Counted from the stretch's first letter, positions 8,522 through 18,338 are shown. The stretch: 64,000 bases of DNA from Proteiniborus sp. DW1 (GCF_900095305.1 NZ_FMDO01000007.1:1-64000), one strand, 5' to 3'. Made by a program: numbers and translations. The notes: generated by a model from the letters alone, not told the origin.

Positions 8522-8821
8522 ATGAAAATCTTTAATTCTAACAATAGCAATATAAATAAGTTAATTCAAGCCTATAGAAAGCAGGGAATTAATAAGGAAG
8601 GTACTACAACAGGTAAAGCCAGTAAAAATGATGAGCTTAGCTTATCAGACGTGGCTAGAGACTATCAATTTGCATTGAATGCAATAAAAAATGTACCAGA
8701 TATAAGAAAAGAAAAGGTAGATGCCATAAAAGAACAGATTAGGACGGGGACATATGTAGTAGATGCGGGGAATATAGCTGAAAAGATGCTCGAGAGTATT
8801 AATTTTGATAGAAAAGTATAA
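8522..8821 (+). CDS. flgM: Anti-sigma-28 factor FlgM
   Basis: FlgM binds the flagellar sigma factor and holds it inactive until the hook-basal body is complete. The 99-residue product has the family's unstructured N-terminus and the C-terminal sigma-binding helices: LSLSDVARDYQFALNAIKN near 46-64, then IRKEKVDAIKEQIRTGTYVVDAGNIAEKML. ATG 8522 is preceded by a GGGGTG site; an upstream ATG at 8507 lies over it. Its own sigma-D-like promoter at 8458 suggests the usual feedback loop. flgN follows at 15 bases. Confidence 0.92.
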   Translation: MKIFNSNNSNINKLIQAYRKQGINKEGTTTGKASKNDELSLSDVARDYQFALNAIKNVPDIRKEKVDAIKEQIRTGTYVVDAGNIAEKMLESINFDRKV

Positions 8822-8836
8822 GGTAGGGGCGATATT

Positions 8837-9337
8837 ATGAAAATACTAGTAGAAGAACTAAAAGAAGTATTATTGGAAGAACTAAATATATACGAAGAAA
8901 TGCTTGAATTGACAATCAAAAAAACAGATATCATAGCTAATGGAAAAATTAATGATTTAGATAATATTACCCAATTGGAAAACAGTGCTATATTGAGACT
9001 AGGAAAGCTTGAGGATAGAAGAGAGAAGGTAGTAAATAATATTCAAAAACAACTAGGGACGGAAGAAGCTTCGACTATAACAGATATATTAAATAAGCTT
9101 AGTGATGCTGATAGTATAAAACAAGAAATAGATAATATTACTAGAAAGCTGGCCAAGGTACTCAACACCTTAAAAGAAAAAAATGATTTAAACAGCTTAC
9201 TTATTAAAGACACCCTAGAGTATATTGAATTGAATATCAATCTTTTGACTAATGTATCTGAACGAGGAATATATAATAACAGGGTACAAAAGGAAGATAC
9301 TTCACAAAAAATTAGCTTATTTGATACTAAAGCATAG
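8837..9337 (+). CDS. flgN: FlgN-type flagellar export chaperone
   Basis: FlgN chaperones the hook-filament junction proteins FlgK and FlgL before export. The 166-residue protein is almost entirely helical, with long heptad-like stretches (LEELNIYEEMLELTIKK, LENSAILRLGKLEDRREKV) and no Cys-rich or membrane part, as in FlgN. Its position between flgM and flgK is the standard one. The sequence is weakly conserved in this family, so the call rests on helical pattern, length and location together. Confidence 0.82.
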   Translation: MKILVEELKEVLLEELNIYEEMLELTIKKTDIIANGKINDLDNITQLENSAILRLGKLEDRREKVVNNIQKQLGTEEASTITDILNKLSDADSIKQEIDNITRKLAKVLNTLKEKNDLNSLLIKDTLEYIELNINLLTNVSERGIYNNRVQKEDTSQKISLFDTKA

Positions 9338-9355
9338 AAAGGTAGGAGATTATAA

Positions 9356-10879
9356 ATGTCTTCTTTTAGAGGATTATCTATAGGAATATCAGGTCTTTAT
9401 GCAAATAAAAGATCATTAGATACAATTTCACATAATATATCAAATGCAGACAACCCTTTGTATGTAAGACAGCAGGCAATACATTCAGAATCAAGATATT
9501 CTAGAATTAATGTGACTCATTCTTTAGGAACAGGAGTAGACGTTCAACAAATTAGACAGATAAGAGATGAGTTTTTAGATTCAAAGATTAGGAAAGAAGC
9601 ATCAGAGTTTGGCTTTTGGCTATCAAGTTCAAATGTATTTGGACAAATAGAAGGTATAGTGGGAGAACTCTCAGAGGATGCGCTACAAGGAGTTATGGAT
9701 AAGTTTTGGAATACATGGGAAGAGGTAGCCAAAGATCCAAGCAGTCTAACTGTGAGGGGGCTATTAAGAGAGAGAGCTATTGAGTTTGTGGGAACTGTAA
9801 ATCATATGTATGAGCAGCTAGAAAGCCTGCAATTTAATCTTGATAAGAATATCCGAGACATGGTAGATGAAGTTAATCAGCTAGTCAAAGGAATAGGAGA
9901 GCTTAATACTAAAATAATGGCAGCAGAAGCAATGGGATCTACGGCTAATGATTATAGAGATACGAGGAATGGATATCTAGATAGATTGTCCCAGATTATA
10001 AAGGTAGACATATATACTAGTAACAACGGTGCTGCAAATGTAGTTCTTGGAGGAAGGCACATAGTCTCGGATGGGAATTTCAGGCAATTAGAGGCTAAAA
10101 ATAATGGAAGTCCATTTGTAGATATACACTGGGCTGATACAGGAGAGAAGCTATCAGAGGAAAGAGATATAAGAGATGGAGAGCTATTAGGGTTAATATA
10201 TGCTAGAGGATATTATGACCAAGAAAAAGACATAACTGATGTGACTGAGTACAAATATATAATACCTACTTTGAAGAAACAGCTTGATGAATATGTAAAG
10301 GGTATAGCAGAGGCTGTTAATAAGCTACATAGGCAAGGATATACTTTAACTGGGAAAAATGGCAATGACTTTTTTGTTAATAGAGATCCAAGTAAATCTA
10401 CATGGGCTGGTAATATAAAAATAAGCGATGCCATAGATTCTTTAAGTGAAATAGCAGTTTCTGCAGGCTACATAGCAGATACAGAACCTAGAGAAATTGG
10501 AGATGGGAAAATTGCAGAGGCTATTGCAAAGCTAAGATATGGCGGACTATTTACAGAAGGTAAATATGAAGGATTTAATATAGAAGCAGATTTAAGCATT
10601 ACTTTTCTAGGAAAAACTACAACAGATAATTTTTATAGAGATATAATAACTGACTTTGGAATAGCTGCCAACAAAGCTGTTACCATGAAGGATTCTCATG
10701 AAATGGTAATGAATCATATAGATGATAAAAGAATTTCCCTATCTGGAGTTTCTTTGGATGAAGAGATGACAGAGATGATTAAATTTCAACATGCGTACAA
10801 TGCCAATGCGAGGCTAATAAATGCTATAGATGAGATGATAGAGCAAATTGTAAACAGAATGGGAGTAGTTGGGAGGTAG
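9356..10879 (+). CDS. flgK: Hook-associated protein FlgK (first copy)
   Basis: FlgK forms the first hook-filament junction layer. The 507-residue protein has the conserved N-terminal rod/hook signature (GLSIGISGLYANKRSLDTIS followed by HNISNADNP) and the C-terminal D0 helix (LDEEMTEMIKFQHAYNANAR, then LINAIDEMIEQIVNRMGVVG). It is followed 8 bases later by a second FlgK-type gene. Compared with that copy, it lacks the usual T-x-G-Y-S-R motif, having DNPLYVRQ instead of NTEGYSRQ, so this is the more diverged copy. Confidence 0.9.
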   Translation: MSSFRGLSIGISGLYANKRSLDTISHNISNADNPLYVRQQAIHSESRYSRINVTHSLGTGVDVQQIRQIRDEFLDSKIRKEASEFGFWLSSSNVFGQIEGIVGELSEDALQGVMDKFWNTWEEVAKDPSSLTVRGLLRERAIEFVGTVNHMYEQLESLQFNLDKNIRDMVDEVNQLVKGIGELNTKIMAAEAMGSTANDYRDTRNGYLDRLSQIIKVDIYTSNNGAANVVLGGRHIVSDGNFRQLEAKNNGSPFVDIHWADTGEKLSEERDIRDGELLGLIYARGYYDQEKDITDVTEYKYIIPTLKKQLDEYVKGIAEAVNKLHRQGYTLTGKNGNDFFVNRDPSKSTWAGNIKISDAIDSLSEIAVSAGYIADTEPREIGDGKIAEAIAKLRYGGLFTEGKYEGFNIEADLSITFLGKTTTDNFYRDIITDFGIAANKAVTMKDSHEMVMNHIDDKRISLSGVSLDEEMTEMIKFQHAYNANARLINAIDEMIEQIVNRMGVVGR

Positions 10880-10887
10880 ATGATTAA

Positions 10888-12363
10888 ATGTCTGGTTGGA
10901 TAGGATTTAACACAGCAGTTTCAGGACTATTAACTAGTCAGAGAAAACTATATGTAACAAATCACAATATTGCAAATGCAAACACTGAAGGGTATTCAAG
11001 ACAGGTAGCAACTCAGAGTTCTACTGCCCCACATCGCTTACCCGGTATAGGTTTTGTAGGGACAGGTACAACTATTACTTCTGTAGATAGAGTAAGGGAT
11101 TCGTACCTTGACTATAAATACAGAACGGAAAATGCTGCTTTAGGCGAATGGGAGGTAAAAAGAAATACGTTATTGGATATAGAGCATATATTGAAGGAAA
11201 CACAGCATGAAGGTCTTAGCAAATATGTTGATGGATTCTTTAAATCTTTAGAGGATTTAAGCAAAAATCCAAGTGATGATTCCTATAGGGTTGCAGTTAG
11301 AGAAAAGGCTATAGCATTGACAAATCATCTCAATGAAACAGTTACTAAATTATATAATCTAGAAAAGGATGTAAACTATCAAATAAATGCTCAAATTAAA
11401 AAAGTTAATGATATAGGCTCTCAGATAAGGAATCTAAATGAGCAAATATATAAATTAGAGATAGATGGTCAAAAGGCTAATGATTTAAGAGATAAAAGAG
11501 ACCTATTAGTTAGCGAACTATCTAAGATAGTAAATGTACAAGTAAGCGAACAAGATGGGAAATTCAAGGTGTCTATAGGAGGAGCTTCTCTAGTAGAGCA
11601 TTCGACTCTTAGTAGACTGCAAGACCCACCAAGAACTATAGCAAGTGAGATGAGTGGAGAAAGTCTTGTACAGATTGAATGGGAGAATGGAAATAAAGTA
11701 GCACTAAAGACTGGAGAGCTAAAAGGATTATTAGATGTTAGAGATGGGTCAGGAATTAATGGTGAATATGGTGGGATACCATATTATATTGAAAGACTTA
11801 ATGACTTCGCAAATATATTCGCAAAAAAAATAAATGAAGTACATAAAGAAGGATATACTGCAGAAAATGTTGCTGGTGGAGATTTTTTTGAGGCATTAGG
11901 TGGCGGGGATATTAAGGCAAGTAATATAAGAGTTCATTCTGATATTATAAAGAGCTTAAGCAATATAGCAGCTGGAAGAAATCCTGAAGATACTACAGAG
12001 CCTATAGATCCAAATGGTGTAGAGAATAACAAAAATATATTAGAACTTTTAAAATTGCGAGAAAGCAAAAAATTCTTTAGTGAAAGCGTACACGCTCAAG
12101 GTACGCCAGAGGATTATATGGTATCAATACTATCCACACTTGGTGTAGATAGTCAATATGCTATAAGAATGCAAGATAACCAAAAAATTATACTAAATGG
12201 TATTGAAACTAGAATAGATTCAGTATCTTCAGTAGACCCTGATGAGGAAATGGCAGATATGGTTAAGTTCATGAAAACATATACTGCATCAGCAAAGATG
12301 ATAAGCACACTAGATGCAATGCTTGATATAACAGTAAACAGACTGGGATTAGCAGGGAGGTAG
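10888..12363 (+). CDS. flgK: Hook-associated protein FlgK (second copy)
   Basis: This 491-residue protein has the classic FlgK ends: GFNTAVSGLLTSQRKLYVTN with NHNIANANTEGYSRQ at the N-terminus, and DPDEEMADMVKFMKTYTASA with MISTLDAMLDITVNRLGLAG at the C-terminus. It is the more canonical of the two tandem FlgK proteins. The first gene's GGGAGG near its stop serves as ribosome site. Tandem flgK genes suggest duplication with later divergence; both ends are intact in both, so both could be exported and built into the junction. FlgL follows at 8 bases. Confidence 0.93.
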   Translation: MSGWIGFNTAVSGLLTSQRKLYVTNHNIANANTEGYSRQVATQSSTAPHRLPGIGFVGTGTTITSVDRVRDSYLDYKYRTENAALGEWEVKRNTLLDIEHILKETQHEGLSKYVDGFFKSLEDLSKNPSDDSYRVAVREKAIALTNHLNETVTKLYNLEKDVNYQINAQIKKVNDIGSQIRNLNEQIYKLEIDGQKANDLRDKRDLLVSELSKIVNVQVSEQDGKFKVSIGGASLVEHSTLSRLQDPPRTIASEMSGESLVQIEWENGNKVALKTGELKGLLDVRDGSGINGEYGGIPYYIERLNDFANIFAKKINEVHKEGYTAENVAGGDFFEALGGGDIKASNIRVHSDIIKSLSNIAAGRNPEDTTEPIDPNGVENNKNILELLKLRESKKFFSESVHAQGTPEDYMVSILSTLGVDSQYAIRMQDNQKIILNGIETRIDSVSSVDPDEEMADMVKFMKTYTASAKMISTLDAMLDITVNRLGLAGR

Positions 12364-12371
12364 ATAAGTAA

Positions 12372-13322
12372 ATGAGAATAACAAATAGCATGTTAGTTAG
12401 AAACATGATGACTAACCTAAATAAAAACATGAAGAGAATGAGTAAACTACAAGAGCAATACCAATCAGGAAAGTTATTTCAGCTTCCTTCAGATAATCCA
12501 ATAGGGGTATCGAAAAGCTTGAAACTATATACAGATAAGTCTAAAATAGAGCAATACAAAACTAACCTTAGAGATGCCATAGCGTGGATGTATACTACAG
12601 AGGATGCTTTAGACCAGATGGGAGAGGTACTGAAAAGAGCTAGTGATCTTACTATAAGGGCTTCGAATGACACTTTTAAAGAGGATGATTTACAAGCAAT
12701 TAGGGCGGAAATTAGAGAATTAAGGGAACAAGTTATTCAAGCTGCAAATACTACACATGCAGGACGACATGTGTTTTCAGGATATAAGACTGATAAGCCT
12801 CTATTAGTAACAGGAGAAGACGGAGTGACTAGGTATAATATAGATCTTGAAAGCACAGAGGTTTCTACATATAATGTTGGAGTTTCAGAGAATATAGAGG
12901 TAAACACAGTAGGTATTAAGGTTTTTGGTGTGGGCGATGCAAATTATCAAGCAGCCTCTGTTACCAATACGGATGAGCCTTATGTTATAAAAGTGTTTGA
13001 CAATATTATTAAGGCATTAGGATCTGGTACTGAAGAACCAGATAAAGAAGAACTAAGGAAAAATATAGATGTGATAAAAGAAGTTTTTAGAAACACCGTA
13101 CAAGTAAGAGCAGAAATAGGTGCTAAGACTAATAGGCTAGAAATGACAGAAAAGAGACTAGATTCAGACGCTGTAAACTTCACTAGGCTCCTTTCAGAAA
13201 ATGAAGATGCAGACTTAGCAGAAGTCATAATGAACTTCAAAATGGCAGAGAGTGTATACCTAGCATCAATGTCATCAGGGGCTAGGATAATACAACCAAG
13301 CCTAATAGACTTTTTAAGATAA
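12372..13322 (+). CDS. flgL: Hook-associated protein FlgL
   Basis: FlgL is the second hook-filament junction protein, next to flagellin. The 316-residue product starts MRITNSMLVRNMMTNLNKNM with SKLQEQYQSGK soon after, the flagellin-like N-terminal domain with the FlgL pattern. It ends with the D0 helix (LAEVIMNFKMAESVYLASMS, then RIIQPSLIDFLR). Length is typical. It is in the flgM-flgN-flgK-flgK-flgL operon with short spacing. Confidence 0.93.
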   Translation: MRITNSMLVRNMMTNLNKNMKRMSKLQEQYQSGKLFQLPSDNPIGVSKSLKLYTDKSKIEQYKTNLRDAIAWMYTTEDALDQMGEVLKRASDLTIRASNDTFKEDDLQAIRAEIRELREQVIQAANTTHAGRHVFSGYKTDKPLLVTGEDGVTRYNIDLESTEVSTYNVGVSENIEVNTVGIKVFGVGDANYQAASVTNTDEPYVIKVFDNIIKALGSGTEEPDKEELRKNIDVIKEVFRNTVQVRAEIGAKTNRLEMTEKRLDSDAVNFTRLLSENEDADLAEVIMNFKMAESVYLASMSSGARIIQPSLIDFLR

Positions 13323-13386
13323 TAAGCGCACTGGGACATTCCTATGCTTCTAGGTGTGTCCCCATGTTTTTATAGAGGTGATATGT

Positions 13387-13938
13387 ATGCCACTAAGTAT
13401 AACAACCATCAAAGGGCAAATAGGCATCGAAACAACAAATGCATATCTAGACTTAAGACAGCCTAAGGGTGAGCAATCTATAAGGCAAATTAAGCCTCAA
13501 ATGATAATAGATAGAGAACTACCTAAGGTTCTTATAGATCAATCTCAGCCCTTTGCAGAAGCGGGGAGAAAGCCTTGGTCACAGGTAGCAGAAGAATATG
13601 CACAGATGGGTAGGCAACAAGCACTAGAAGGTATAGCCAGAATAGTAGATGATGGAAATAGAATGGCTATGATACAGAGAAAGATGCCTGACGCAATTCC
13701 GGAAATAGCTTTAAAGAATTCAACACCTAAGCAACATGAGTTTAACTTTGCCATGATACCTACTAGTAGACCAAAGATAGAAGTAATAGGTCATCTGAAC
13801 ATTGACTGGCAGTTAGGGGGAGTAGAATACAGCTACACACCTAGAAAGCCAGAGGGAGACTATCACCCAGGTAAAGTAGATATATATATGAAACAATACC
13901 CAAAAACAGAAATTAGATATATAGATAATAGAGTGTAG
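13387..13938 (+). CDS. DUF6470 (YviE-type) protein
   Basis: The 183-residue product begins MPLSITTIKGQIGIETTNAY and contains the repeated Arg/Gln/Pro-rich segments typical of DUF6470, to which B. subtilis YviE belongs. ATG 13387 follows AGAGGTGAT; an upstream in-frame ATG has no ribosome site. No signal or membrane sequence is seen. It lies between flgL and fliW exactly as yviE does in B. subtilis. Its function is unknown; the position implies a late flagellar role. Confidence 0.8.
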   Translation: MPLSITTIKGQIGIETTNAYLDLRQPKGEQSIRQIKPQMIIDRELPKVLIDQSQPFAEAGRKPWSQVAEEYAQMGRQQALEGIARIVDDGNRMAMIQRKMPDAIPEIALKNSTPKQHEFNFAMIPTSRPKIEVIGHLNIDWQLGGVEYSYTPRKPEGDYHPGKVDIYMKQYPKTEIRYIDNRV

Positions 13939-13986
13939 GGAATGGATATTAACCATTCCCTAATTTTAAATGCAAGGAGGTACACA

Positions 13987-14439
13987 ATGAAAATCATTAC
14001 AAAACACTTCGGTGAAATAGAAATAGACCATGAAAAAATCATCAACTTTATTGATGGTATTCCAGGCTTCGATGATCAAAAAAGATTCATCATTATCGAT
14101 AATCCTGATGAAACAGTACCCTTCAAATGGTTACAATCAATAGATGAGCCTGAACTAGCATTTGTCATAATAAATCCATTTGTTTTTAAAGAAGACTATG
14201 AGTTTGACTTGCCAAAACATGTTATAGATAAGCTTAAAATTAAAGAAGAAAAAGATGTATTAGTCTATTCAATAGTAGTCATACCAGAAGATATCACACA
14301 AATGACGGCTAACTTGCTAGGACCATTGATTATAAATACAAATGAAATGCTAGGAAAGCAAATAGTATTAGATGACAATAGGTACACAACTAAGCATTAT
14401 ATTTTAGAAAATGCTAAAGCTAAAGGTAAGGAGGAGTAG
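13987..14439 (+). CDS. fliW: Flagellar assembly factor FliW
   Basis: FliW binds free flagellin and, when flagellin is low, the RNA-binding protein CsrA. The 150-residue protein has the family start MKIITKHFGEIEID and the strand FIDGIPGFDDQKRF near 19-32. LGPLIINTNEMLGKQIVLDD lies near the C-terminus. ATG 13987 follows a strong GCAAGGAGG; an upstream ATG lies before that site. csrA begins 3 bases after the stop, so the partners are coupled. In B. subtilis the FliW-CsrA switch acts on the hag leader, and a matching CsrA hairpin is seen here at 18428. Confidence 0.95.
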   Translation: MKIITKHFGEIEIDHEKIINFIDGIPGFDDQKRFIIIDNPDETVPFKWLQSIDEPELAFVIINPFVFKEDYEFDLPKHVIDKLKIKEEKDVLVYSIVVIPEDITQMTANLLGPLIINTNEMLGKQIVLDDNRYTTKHYILENAKAKGKEE

Positions 14440-14442
14440 TAA

Positions 14443-14679
14443 ATGTTAATACTTACCAGAAAGATAAATGAAAGTATTGTCATTAATAATAATATAGAAA
14501 TAATTGTAGCGGGAATAGATGATGGGAAGGTAAAATTGGGTATAAAAGCACCTAAGGATATAGAGATACATAGAAAAGAGATATATGAAAATATAAAGGC
14601 TGAAAACAAAGATGCAGCTAAGTCCGCGTCAATAGATTTCTATGAATTGGGTGAGTTATTTAAAAAGTCTGGGCTTTAG
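14443..14679 (+). CDS. csrA: Carbon storage regulator CsrA
   Basis: CsrA is a small RNA-binding dimer that blocks translation of flagellin mRNA. The 78-residue product starts MLILTRKINESIVINNNIEI and contains GKVKLGIKAPKDIEIHRKEIY, the conserved strands and the RNA-binding R-x-E region. Length is slightly above the usual 60-75 through a short C-terminal tail, as in Bacillus. The AAGGAGGAG site is at the end of fliW. Its likely target is the hairpin upstream of hag. Confidence 0.97.
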   Translation: MLILTRKINESIVINNNIEIIVAGIDDGKVKLGIKAPKDIEIHRKEIYENIKAENKDAAKSASIDFYELGELFKKSGL

Positions 14680-14742
14680 TTTGATGTGAGAATAAAGCTT
14701 AGATTTTATATAATAAAAAATACAGGGGATAGAGGTGAAAGA

Positions 14743-16296
14743 ATGGATACTGATACTGTAGATTTAGTTTTTGCTAAAGAAGATTCAATTCCATTGAATA
14801 AGAGAGAACAAGAAGCTTGGAAGGTAATTATTGCTGATGATGAGGAGGGGGTACACCAGATTACCAAAATGGTTCTTAGTGATTTTGAGGTGTTTGGAAG
14901 GAAAATTGAGTTTATTAGCACCTTTTCAGGAGAGGAGACAAGGAAAGCAATAAGTGATAACCCAGATACTGCACTTATACTGCTGGATGTAGTTATGGAG
15001 ACAGATGATGCAGGTCTTAAAGTAGCTAAATACATAAGAGAAGATTTAAAAAACAACCTAGTTAGAATAGTACTTAGAACAGGTTATCCTGGACATGCAC
15101 CTGAAAGAAGGGTGATAATAGACTATGATATAAATGATTATAAGGAAAAAACAGAGTTGACTTCTCAAAAGCTTTTTACAACTGTTGTTACAGCCCTTAG
15201 ATCATATAAGGACATTTTAGTCATAGAAGAAAACAGAAGGGCATTAGAGAGGCTTATTGAATCTTCCCCTAAAATTTTTGAGCTTCAATCCTTAGGCAAA
15301 TTCGTATCTGCAGTATTATCTCAGATGATTTCCATAATGAACCTAAGCAAAAATACTTTATTTTATAGTACAGCAGGATTTGCAGCTACAAAGGATTTAA
15401 CTACAGGGGATTTTAAAATTTTAGCAGCTTCAGGAAACTACTTAAATGAGGTCCAAAAAAGTATTAGAGAAGCTTTAAAGCCTAGCATTTTATCTTTTGT
15501 AGAAAAGGCGTTAACTAAAAAAGAAAATATTTTTGAAGATGGTAGATATGTAGCATACTTTAGAAGTAAGAATGGAGCAGAGAATATTATTTATACAGAA
15601 ATAAATAAAGAGCTTAATGCCTTAGATAAGAACCTAATAAATCTGTTTTGCAACAATGTTTCCATAGCCTTTGATAATCTGTATTTAAATAAAGAAATAG
15701 AGGATACTCAGAAAGAAATAATCTACGCCTTAGGAGAGGTTACTGAAGGTAGATCCACAGAGATAGGGAATCATATTAAAAAGGTATCGGAGTATTGTGA
15801 ACTATTAGCTTCTAAATATGGCCTACCTGAAGAAGAAGTAGAGATAATTAAAATAGCTTCTCCAATACATGATATTGGAAAGATAGTTGTACCAGATGCT
15901 ATACTAAATAAGCCTGGAAAGTTAACACCAGAGGAATTTGAAATAATTAAACAGCATCCAATGAAAGGCTATGAGCTTCTAAGTCGTTTTAATAGGAAGA
16001 TTCTAAAGATTGCAGCAATTATATCTAGGGACCATCATGAAAAATATGATGGGACAGGCTATCCACAGGGGCTAAAAGGAGAAGGAATACATTTATATGG
16101 TAGAATAGCATGTGTAGCTGATGTTTTTGATGCTCTTACTTCTAAAAGAGTATATAAGGATGCTTGGGCAATAGATGATGTACTAGGTTACTTTAAAAAG
16201 GAAAGAGGAGGACATTTTGATCCTAAGCTAGTAGATATTCTAATAGATAACATAGATGAATTCCTAGATATCAAGGAAAAAGCTGAAAGAGCCTAG
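14743..16296 (+). CDS. Response regulator with DUF3369 and HD-GYP domains
   Basis: HD-GYP proteins degrade cyclic-di-GMP. The 517-residue protein has a receiver domain (IIADDEEGVHQ near 28-38; phospho-acceptor Asp in ALILLDVVMET near 82), a DUF3369 sensor-like middle (about 150-325), then an HD-GYP domain. The last carries HDIGKIVVPDAILNKP near 376, DHHEKYDGTGYP near 430 and RIACVADVFDALTS near 455. ATG 14743 follows ATAGAGGTGAAAG. A sensor kinase starts 3 bases after the stop, so the two are probably a pair. Lying between csrA and flagellin, it may tune motility to c-di-GMP. Confidence 0.92.
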   Translation: MDTDTVDLVFAKEDSIPLNKREQEAWKVIIADDEEGVHQITKMVLSDFEVFGRKIEFISTFSGEETRKAISDNPDTALILLDVVMETDDAGLKVAKYIREDLKNNLVRIVLRTGYPGHAPERRVIIDYDINDYKEKTELTSQKLFTTVVTALRSYKDILVIEENRRALERLIESSPKIFELQSLGKFVSAVLSQMISIMNLSKNTLFYSTAGFAATKDLTTGDFKILAASGNYLNEVQKSIREALKPSILSFVEKALTKKENIFEDGRYVAYFRSKNGAENIIYTEINKELNALDKNLINLFCNNVSIAFDNLYLNKEIEDTQKEIIYALGEVTEGRSTEIGNHIKKVSEYCELLASKYGLPEEEVEIIKIASPIHDIGKIVVPDAILNKPGKLTPEEFEIIKQHPMKGYELLSRFNRKILKIAAIISRDHHEKYDGTGYPQGLKGEGIHLYGRIACVADVFDALTSKRVYKDAWAIDDVLGYFKKERGGHFDPKLVDILIDNIDEFLDIKEKAERA

Positions 16297-16298
16297 GG

Positions 16299-18338
16299 GT
16301 GATAAAGTTGATAAAAAAAACATCCCTATTTATAAGTCTTTGCTTAATAACTCTATCCATATTTAATTATTCCTACGGAATAGCTGAAAACTATGACTTA
16401 AAGAAAGATGTACTAGTTATTAATTCTTACAATAAGGGCTTAAAGTGGACAGATGATATAGTCCGTGGAATAGAATCTATACTACAAGACAAGGCAAACA
16501 TATATGTAGAGTATATGGATGCAAAGAGAATAGACAATGAAGAATATCATGTAATGCTAAGAGATATATTTAGCCATAAGTTCAAAAACTATTCTTTTGA
16601 TACCATAATCACTTCTGATGTAAATGCTCTTGCCTTTATGGCTAAATATGGTGTGGAAATATTTCCAAATACCCCATTGGTTTTTTGTGGGGTTGATGCT
16701 GTAGAGATACCTGAAGCTCTTCCACCACATACAACTGGGGTCATGGAAACCATAGATATTAAGGAAAATTTAGAGCTAGCCCTATCTCTTCACCAGAAAG
16801 CAAAAAGCATACTTGTAATTAGCGACAGCAATGAAACAGGAAAAAACAATAGAGCTGAAGTAGAAGCTTTAAGCCTTCTATATAAGGACTTGTCTTTTCA
16901 ATATGTTACAGAACTTTCAATGGATGAAATAATCGAAAAAGTAAGCAAATTGGGACAAGAAACTATAATATTAGCACTTTCTTATGTAAAAGATAGTCAA
17001 GACAACATATTTAGCTTTCAAGACGTAGCTAAAATCATATCCTCAAATACTAAAGCACCATTTTATAGTACATGGGACTTTTATATAGGAAGTGGAAGTA
17101 TAGGAGGATATGTAGCTAGCGGTTTTTATCAAGGAGAAAAAGCAGGAGAATTGACATTAAAAATACTAGAAGGAGAAAGTGCAGAAGACATACCTATTGT
17201 AGAAAAAAGCCCTAACAAATATATTTTTGACTATGAAAAGTTAAGAGAGTTTGATATAAGAGAACAAGACCTGCCAAAAGACTCTATTATTGTAAACAAG
17301 TCCCCATCCTTTTATGAAGAATACAAGCTTATTGTAAATATTACAGTTAGCTTCTTGGTATTTTTAATTATTGTAATCATATTCTTGCTATTAAATATTT
17401 CAAAGAGAAAAGCAATAGAAAAGGATTTGCTCATAAAGACAAAAGAAATCAGAGATTTAAATACAAACCTAGAAAATAGAATAGAGGAAAGGACATTAGA
17501 GCTTAGTCAGTCAAATGATAAACTAAAGGAAACCTTAGACCTACTTAAGGAAACTCAAAGCTATCTCATAGAAAGAGAAAAAATAAGTGCTTTAGGAGAC
17601 CTAGTTGGTGGTGTGGCTCATGAAATAAATACACCTATAGGAATTGCCCTAACAGGTGCTACTTACTTAGTTGAAAATACTAGAGAAATTGTAGAAAAGC
17701 TAAGCAATAATACTTTAAAAAGAGCAGAGCTTGAGCAGTTTCTGTCTACCGCCACAGATACCAGCCATATCATTCAATCACATATGAACCGTGCATCAAA
17801 GGTAATTAGAAGCTTTAAACAGATAGCTGTTGACCAATATACTGGTGATCTACAAACATTTAATTTAAAAAAATATGTAGAGGATGTAATCCTAAGTCTT
17901 CATCCAGAGCTTAAGAAGACAAAGATATCCATGGATATAATGGGAGCTGATGATATAGACATAACCACATATCCCGGTGACATTGCCCATATACTGACTA
18001 ACCTAATAATGAATACCTTATCCCATGGCTATGAGGAATACGAGGAAGGTAAGATAATTATTGAGCTAGACAAGTCACCTAAGGAAGTGACTATACGCTA
18101 CAAAGACTTCGGTAAAGGAATCAACAATAAAAACCTAAAGAAAATTTTTGAGCCTTTTTACACTACAGCCAGAGGAAAGGGTGGAACAGGCTTTGGATTA
18201 AGTATTGTCTATAATCTAGTGACTCAAAGGCTAAAAGGAACTATCATATGTGAAAGTGAGGAAGGAAAGTATACAGAATTTATATTGACTATTCCAGCGG
18301 ATTTAAACGCAATCCAATCAGAGAAAACAAATTTATAA
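16299..18338 (+). CDS. Sensor histidine kinase with ABC substrate-binding-type sensor
   Basis: The 679-residue membrane kinase has an N-terminal signal/anchor (about 8-25). An extracytoplasmic domain resembling ABC transporter substrate-binding proteins follows (VLVINSYNKGLKWTDDI near 40, then DTIITSDVNALAFMAKYG). It then has a transmembrane helix near 345-367, a coiled coil (LNTNLENRIEERTLELSQ), HisKA with phospho-acceptor His in GGVAHEINTP near 439, and an ATPase with NLIMNTLSHG and GKGGTGFGLSI. It begins 3 bases after the HD-GYP regulator, its likely partner. GTG 16299 or TTG 16308 could start it; the TTG is better spaced from AGGGGTGA. The ligand is unknown. Confidence 0.9.
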   Translation: MIKLIKKTSLFISLCLITLSIFNYSYGIAENYDLKKDVLVINSYNKGLKWTDDIVRGIESILQDKANIYVEYMDAKRIDNEEYHVMLRDIFSHKFKNYSFDTIITSDVNALAFMAKYGVEIFPNTPLVFCGVDAVEIPEALPPHTTGVMETIDIKENLELALSLHQKAKSILVISDSNETGKNNRAEVEALSLLYKDLSFQYVTELSMDEIIEKVSKLGQETIILALSYVKDSQDNIFSFQDVAKIISSNTKAPFYSTWDFYIGSGSIGGYVASGFYQGEKAGELTLKILEGESAEDIPIVEKSPNKYIFDYEKLREFDIREQDLPKDSIIVNKSPSFYEEYKLIVNITVSFLVFLIIVIIFLLLNISKRKAIEKDLLIKTKEIRDLNTNLENRIEERTLELSQSNDKLKETLDLLKETQSYLIEREKISALGDLVGGVAHEINTPIGIALTGATYLVENTREIVEKLSNNTLKRAELEQFLSTATDTSHIIQSHMNRASKVIRSFKQIAVDQYTGDLQTFNLKKYVEDVILSLHPELKKTKISMDIMGADDIDITTYPGDIAHILTNLIMNTLSHGYEEYEEGKIIIELDKSPKEVTIRYKDFGKGINNKNLKKIFEPFYTTARGKGGTGFGLSIVYNLVTQRLKGTIICESEEGKYTEFILTIPADLNAIQSEKTNL

